Source: Salvator merianae (Eukaryota; Chordata; Lepidosauria; Squamata; Teiidae). From it: a DNA stretch of 64,000 nucleotides. Position numbers and translations under genes: made by a program. Below the pieces are notes generated by a model. The model was not told the DNA's origin. It did no database searches and saw nothing but the letters and a program-made list of their open reading frames with translations. Positions 58,576-64,000 of the stretch are shown in pieces. Position 1 is the first letter of the stretch. Each line of letters starts with the position of its first letter. The stretch is from contig QVOM02000025.1 in NCBI GenBank assembly GCA_003586115.2, forward strand, positions 44,684,522-44,748,521. The letters are read 5' to 3'.

Positions 58576-60275
58576 TGTAAACACCTGGATCTGCCTGGTA
58601 TTGCCCCTTGGGATATAGCTAAAATATTTGCACTGCCTTAGTTTGGTCTGTATCATCCTTTGTGATTACCTGACTGATTAATTTATCACCTCCATTTGCA
58701 TGTTCCCTTCCTTGCAGTAAACAATTGTATACATAACATCTGCTTGAGTCACATCCCCTCACTGATGGTCAAACACCTGTAGTTTTGAATTTTACACACA
58801 ACCAATCAAATCTGTAATTTTTGATCTGATTTTTAACCAATCCCCTTTCTGTTCCTCTTCAAACATAGCCCAAAAGTGTATAAACTCCCACGATTTGCCC
58901 TATCCATATGTGGTTCTTTCCCCTCATCTTTACTGAACATTCTGGTGCTGAAACACTAAGCTAAAATTCACTTTGCATTATTTTCCTGCTCAAAAAGATT
59001 ACCATGAGATCATCCATCCCAGCCTGCTGTCCTTGCTGAGATCACAGACTAGTGGCTCGTAGCTGTCCCCTTTTCATCATTGGAACACCCACGGCACTGA
59101 GTGAAACCTCTTCCTCACTCCTGTACCAAACCAGTTTTAGCTTGAGATCGGGGAAGATGAGGAAACTTGTGCCTGAAACCTCAAGCCTCCTTGCCTCCTA
59201 TTTTTCCTTCTCCTGAAACTGAAGAGAGAAGCCTTGCTTCTCAAGAAGACTGTTCTTGCTCTGCTTTGAAGTTGTTCTTTCTGCTGTAATCACTTGAGAA
59301 AAGGGATTCCTCTCTTTCCCTACTTTTGGCTACCAGGTATCTGAGGTTGGATTTCTGTTGCATACCCAAGGCTCACTATCCGTGGTACAGACATCTGAGT
59401 ATTGGCCTGTCCATTCTTGGGCATGTACAGTGGATAAATCCAATTTGTGGTGGTGCCCTCTTCAGCGCTGCCCGAAAACCCCACTTTTTTCTGTTTTTTG
59501 GCTTCTGAACCTCACTAATAGAGCATCCCCTCTACTGTGCATTTACTAACTTAGTCTTGGTACTCACGGTGCAGAAATCCACCTGAGAGCGAGAAACCTC
59601 TCCTCTCTCAGCTTTTCCCCTTGTAGCCTGGCAAAGACTTTAAGAAGAGAAACTTTCAGTTGGTGAGAAAAACCTTCTGTTGCCTTTTTCTTGTTTTATC
59701 CTTTATCCTTAGTTACTAGCTGTGAACCACTTTAGACCACTGGACACTTACACAGACACTGCTCCAACACAGAAGCATTGCAGGTACCTTTACAGGGCTC
59801 TGTCTCCTTCATTAATTTACGGAGCATCCTCTTCAAAGTAACGAGCTGTTTCCTCTCTGGAACTTCCAGAAGTGCTCAGCTGTGAGATCCAATTATCGTC
59901 TATAGTTGAGCTTGCTACATTTGTTGCCTAGCGAGCTTTTGATTGACAATTTAACTAGTCCGCACTGTTCTATTTGCCTGCCTGTACTGCTGTATTGAGA
60001 CAAAACCTATTTTGTTGGCTTTCTATTGTTGGCTATTGAAACCTCAGAATAAAGGTGTCTTTTTTTTCTGTTTTTGTTCAAATAAAGATCATCAATATTT
60101 GTATTATTTCTGCCTCATAATGCCTTCCTTTTCTCCCTATCCCTGAGACTCCACCTCCACCAATTGCATCTGTCTTTTCACTGGCAGTTTGTAAAATCAA
60201 CCTTTTAGCCTCCAAATCCCATTGGAATAGCTGGAAGAGTAATTCCCCCAGTAAAACCAGTATATTCCTTTTACA
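58576..60275 (+). mobile_element. LTR-like element, copy 1 (1700 bp)
   Basis: Plus-strand copy of the family at 38925-40589. Starts TGTAAACACCTGGA, has AGTGTATAAA near 58876 and AATAAA signals near 60050 and 60083, and ends near CCTTTTACA at 60275. Shared blocks include ATCATCCATCC (near 59010) and CCTGGCAAAGACTTTAA (near 59630). No internal retroviral genes or second LTR are adjacent, so a solo LTR is the simplest reading. Confidence 0.55.
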
Positions 60276-63200
60276 GCCCCACCACACACAATCTTAGGCA
60301 TGCATTCCTGCCTAAAAAGTTATAGAGAGATGGTTTTAACACTGAACCATGTGGTCACAACAATGAAAATCCACTATTTAACTGCTTTTTGGGTGAAGTC
60401 TGGAAGTACCCTAAGGCTGCTGCTAGATATGGCAAAAATGCTGCCATCTTGGCTGGACCTCCAGATAGCCTCAGTGGCATCTTGGAGCTGTTGTGTCCCA
60501 CCAGCTGCAAAGTAAAATTGGGCTTGAGATCCAAAACTGTTTTTACTTTGGCAACATGTTTTGGTTACCAGGACATCTGATGAGGTCCTGTGGAGTTACT
60601 TCACTGGCAACCTCTGTAGCTTGCCAAGCATGTGAAAAAACAAAGGTGGTGCGTGCATGGTGAACTCCCAGAAAATGGTAGTGAAGTAATATCACAAGGC
60701 CTTGCCAGACATCCCTGGAAACAACCCATGCTATGAGAGCCCTATGTGAGTCTGACTATACCTCTCTCCAGTAATACCCAGTATTTCTTCTCACTGTCTG
60801 GAAGCAGCCTAAGAAAAGTGCCTTACACTGGAAATTAAAACAGTCGCAGGAAAACAAAGAACTGCTGAACCTTTTATTGTATAGTCACATTTCTGTTTAG
60901 CTACCCCAATCCACTATTCATCCTCCACATAGACACAGTGGAAAAGATAAGAGACATCAGTATATTTCCCCTCTGCTGGTTGAAAGGCAGCTTAGGAAGC
61001 CAATTTCAGTAACAGTAAAAAAAAAATCAATAGCTTTTCTTTCTGCCATTTCCTGGTCTAATTTCAAAGTCTGCCAGACTTGCTATTCGTTTTTAAAATG
61101 TTCTGAGAAACTGAAGCACATCTAGTATCTAAAAAATACAGGCCCAGTAGACGTTAGTAAGAGTTGGTATGTGCTAATCTCAAAGCAATTTTTATTTTAT
61201 TTTAATGTTTTGGTTTAAGTATTTTATTTATTTAAAACATTTCTAAACCTCTGCTTCATTTCAAAATCTCAAAGCAGTTTACCATATTACTTTTAAAAAA
61301 GAATTAAAACCAGTTAAAATCAGCAAATAATGAGAATACTATTAAGATATATGAAGGTGAGGGATCATTCTTCTTAATGTCTGCTTATGCAGTCCTGTAC
61401 TGTTGAATTGCTGGCTGAAGGTCTTTAAGATTTGACTGTAGCCCTGTAGTGCTAGCAGAATTTGGATACATGGCTACAATGGGAGACACTCCAATATCCA
61501 TGCTTTATTCCAGAATATCTAAATATAGCAGAATAAGTAAGAGACATCTGGATGCAGCCACTGTTATTAAAATGCTTCCTGGATGCCAGCAGAAGCCTTC
61601 CCTATTGGAGTCTCCTTACTGGTGAAAACTAACTTCTGGAACAGCTAAAATGGGATAAAATTCTCAACAAAATCTTAGCTGTACCCCTGATTTTACCCAT
61701 AACCACATCTCAGTCAACAGTACAGCATTATAAAGTTCTTGGCCTTTTGCAGGAATTTTTTTATTGACTTAAAAGTGGGGTTTTATTTTCTACACTAATA
61801 GCCAGGGTACTTACAACTCTAAAACAGAGTATAGGATATAATATAACTCAGTAATCAGTTTTATATCAAAGCAATGTCTATGTATAATTCTCATATGAAT
61901 AGAGTTTGTGACAAGGTTCCCTTTTGTTGTTAGGCTGCCTAAGGGAAGACTTAAAATGAGAGGATTTTGAAGAAAAAGTTTTCCCTGAATTCCAAACAAA
62001 GACACTGGAGATTTGGCATGGGATTAGATACACTTTATTGAGGAATTGCAGGCAAGGCGTAAACACCATAGTCAAGCTAACTCAGGTAGAGGAGTTTAGC
62101 CCTTCCTCATACTGCTACTGTGCTGAAATATCAGTTGCATCCCAGGCATTCAAGTCCATACTTGACATCTATGTGAAAATGGGCAGTCCCCTCCCACCCA
62201 TATCCATATATATCCATATATCTGACTGTAAGGACAATCAGTCAATAGAATAGGCTGCCACAGGAGGTGGTGGGCTCTCCTTCACTGGAGGTCTTCAAGG
62301 AAAGGCTGGATGGATATCTGTCTGGGATGCTTTAGTGAATCCTGCATTGAGCAGGGGGTTGGACTCGATGACCCTGGGGGTCCCTTCCAGCTCTATGATT
62401 CTATGATTCTATATAAGTAGTAAGCTGGATATTCCCCTCTCATCTCCTGCCCCACTGCCTGACATTTGAAAGAGTGTCTTAATTATTTCCCCCACTCCCC
62501 CTTTGGTTTCTGCAGGCCACCTGGCAATTAAGTGAATACTGATTGAATGGAAATCACCTCTAAAGGTGCCCCAGGGGACAAAGTTACCTCCAGATGGAAA
62601 GGAAAATGTGTGATCTTGCTTAGATCCCGCAATTGCCTCTTGCTGTCCCTGCCAGACAGCAGGGCGAAATCACAGAGCAAGCCCAGGCCCTTAACGTGTC
62701 TGGTCCTGTTCCTATGGCAGCATGACAGGTATTTCCAGGTATTTTGATGGCACAAAATACCCAGAGGTGCACAAGGGCCAGCCCCTGGACTTGTACAGTA
62801 CGTACTTTTGGCCCAATTTCACCCCCCTGCATGTGTGGTGGCCATTTTCTTCAAGATGGATGCTAGGAGCAAGTGTCCAGACAAGGTTAGCCATATTGTT
62901 ATTTCAGGAAAACCCAGGTTGGGAGTTGATTTTCCAAGAACAGCGATATGCCGGAATTTCACCCAGATATCTGTGGCAATCCCAGTATAATGTTGGGATA
63001 ATACCAGATTTTAGGCTGTCTGGATGCAATCAAAGAGTATTTATACTGCTCAGTTTCTGCTTCTTTGTGACAATAGCTTAACCCAACCTCAGATTTGTCT
63101 GTTAAACCAATTATTTCTGACATTGCGAAGTAGATGGGAAAAGCATGTGAATTTCAAAAGCCAATTACAAATGCAACTAGAATAAGTCGTACTTGATCCT

Positions 63201-64000
63201 ATAAGAGGTGACTGACTGAACTCAGTCATGTGGTGGTCTGGTGGGTGTTCATGCCACTCAACAGTTGGAAAGAAAAGCAGGAAAACTGCTTCTAGAATTT
63301 ACTGTTTTCCCCCCGGCTGCCTTCAGTCATGCATCAGGAGGGCTAGTACAAAGAAGACTACTTCTAAACAACTAGGCCTCACTTTTGCATGAAACAGGAA
63401 AATGTTTTAGAACTTCTTTATCTTTTTTGTTCATCTTCACTCTGTCATCTGGGCACCCAAGTTTAGAAACAGAGTACTTGTGGTATGAATATACTATTCT
63501 CCCCCATTCTTTCTGCAGGAGACTTTCTTGCAGGTGTTGGGTCTAGCCTACATCCTTTTCAGTCTGGCCAGTATGAGCAGCAGTGACCAAGAAACACAGC
63601 CTCTGCCTGTTGTTTTAGGTCACTGGCAGTATGTGGGCTTTGCGTATGCAGTATGTGGGCATTGCAGTCAAAATAATCTTTGGATGATTGCCGCTGATGG
63701 GATTTCCAGCATTATTTTTCTACTTGCCAGTTGTAGGTTTTCCTTCTGGGCTGTGTATGCGATAGATACAACATGTATTTTGCTGACATAATGGTAATGT
63801 ATGTTGTCAGTATATTGCTGAGTCAGACTAATACACTGCAGTGTTTGCAGACAACACCGATAGCTTGTCTGAGTCAGCATATTCTTAATCCAATGCACTA
63901 ATATGGCTGTAATCTTAAACTTTAGGGATCCAGTAGTAGTAGTAGTTATTATTGGGATACTCCTTATTTTCTAGGTGTTTAATGTTTGTTTATTTTTATA
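60276..64000. other. Presumed intron 1, distal part
   Basis: Holds the CR1 end at 62235-62412 and (TAG)n near 63934-63945. Sequence around 62835-63025 (ATATCTGTGGCAAT, CTGTCTGGATGCAA) resembles, inverted, that at 50723-50880 and may be another short repeat family. No second exon of the MGAT4-family gene was recognised. Confidence 0.35.
62235..62412 (+). mobile_element. CR1 3' end fragment of a second subfamily
   Basis: Contains GGCTGGATGGATATCTGTCT, GGGGGTTGGACTCGATGACC and a tail of ATGATTCT repeats, the classic CR1 terminus. Different from the TTCTTATG-tailed copies elsewhere in the window. Confidence 0.85.

Overview
This is a vertebrate nuclear window, most likely from a squamate reptile (lizard type). 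It has spliced genes with long AT-rich introns, two CpG-island promoters, and many CR1 LINEs with the short octamer-like 3' tails seen in reptiles. It also carries L1 3' fragments, DNA-transposon MITEs and LTR-like elements. There is nothing prokaryotic. I assign the clade from repeat flavour and gene content, not from a search.

Three genes can be supported. (1) TBC1D9, + strand: the last eight coding exons (104-12735, 481 C-terminal residues) and a 3' UTR to about 14.65 kb. (2) ELMOD2, - strand: eight coding exons (32817 down to 22416) give a complete 296-residue protein, including a 29-nt microexon, with a CpG-rich promoter near 34.2-34.9 kb. (3) An MGAT4-family glycosyltransferase, + strand: only coding exon 1 (47909-47999) is visible, inside a CpG island. 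The order TBC1D9 - ELMOD2 - MGAT4D matches the human 4q31 block. UCP1, which sits between TBC1D9 and ELMOD2 in mammals, is not detectable here.

The rest is intron and intergenic DNA full of transposons. Introns of TBC1D9 and ELMOD2 hold three L1 3' fragments and CR1 tails. The 37-46 kb stretch holds an unclassified LINE-like repeat, an LTR-like element and a CR1 split by a 1.2-kb Harbinger-like element. From 51.2 to 57.0 kb a minus-strand CR1 has been split by a 721-bp multi-hairpin element, by a 621-bp CpG-rich hAT-like MITE, and (at its 5' side) by a truncated second copy of the Harbinger-like element. The hAT-like MITE has a second copy at 2.76-3.40 kb; each copy is flanked by its own perfect 8-bp target duplication.

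I found no operon-like or defence-type system. The most unusual content is the set of transposon families with readable insertion junctions, the multi-hairpin element, an in-frame 105-nt TBC1D9 intron, the ELMOD2 microexon, an X-box-like site in the ELMOD2 promoter, and two unexplained minus-strand open frames at 19-21 kb.
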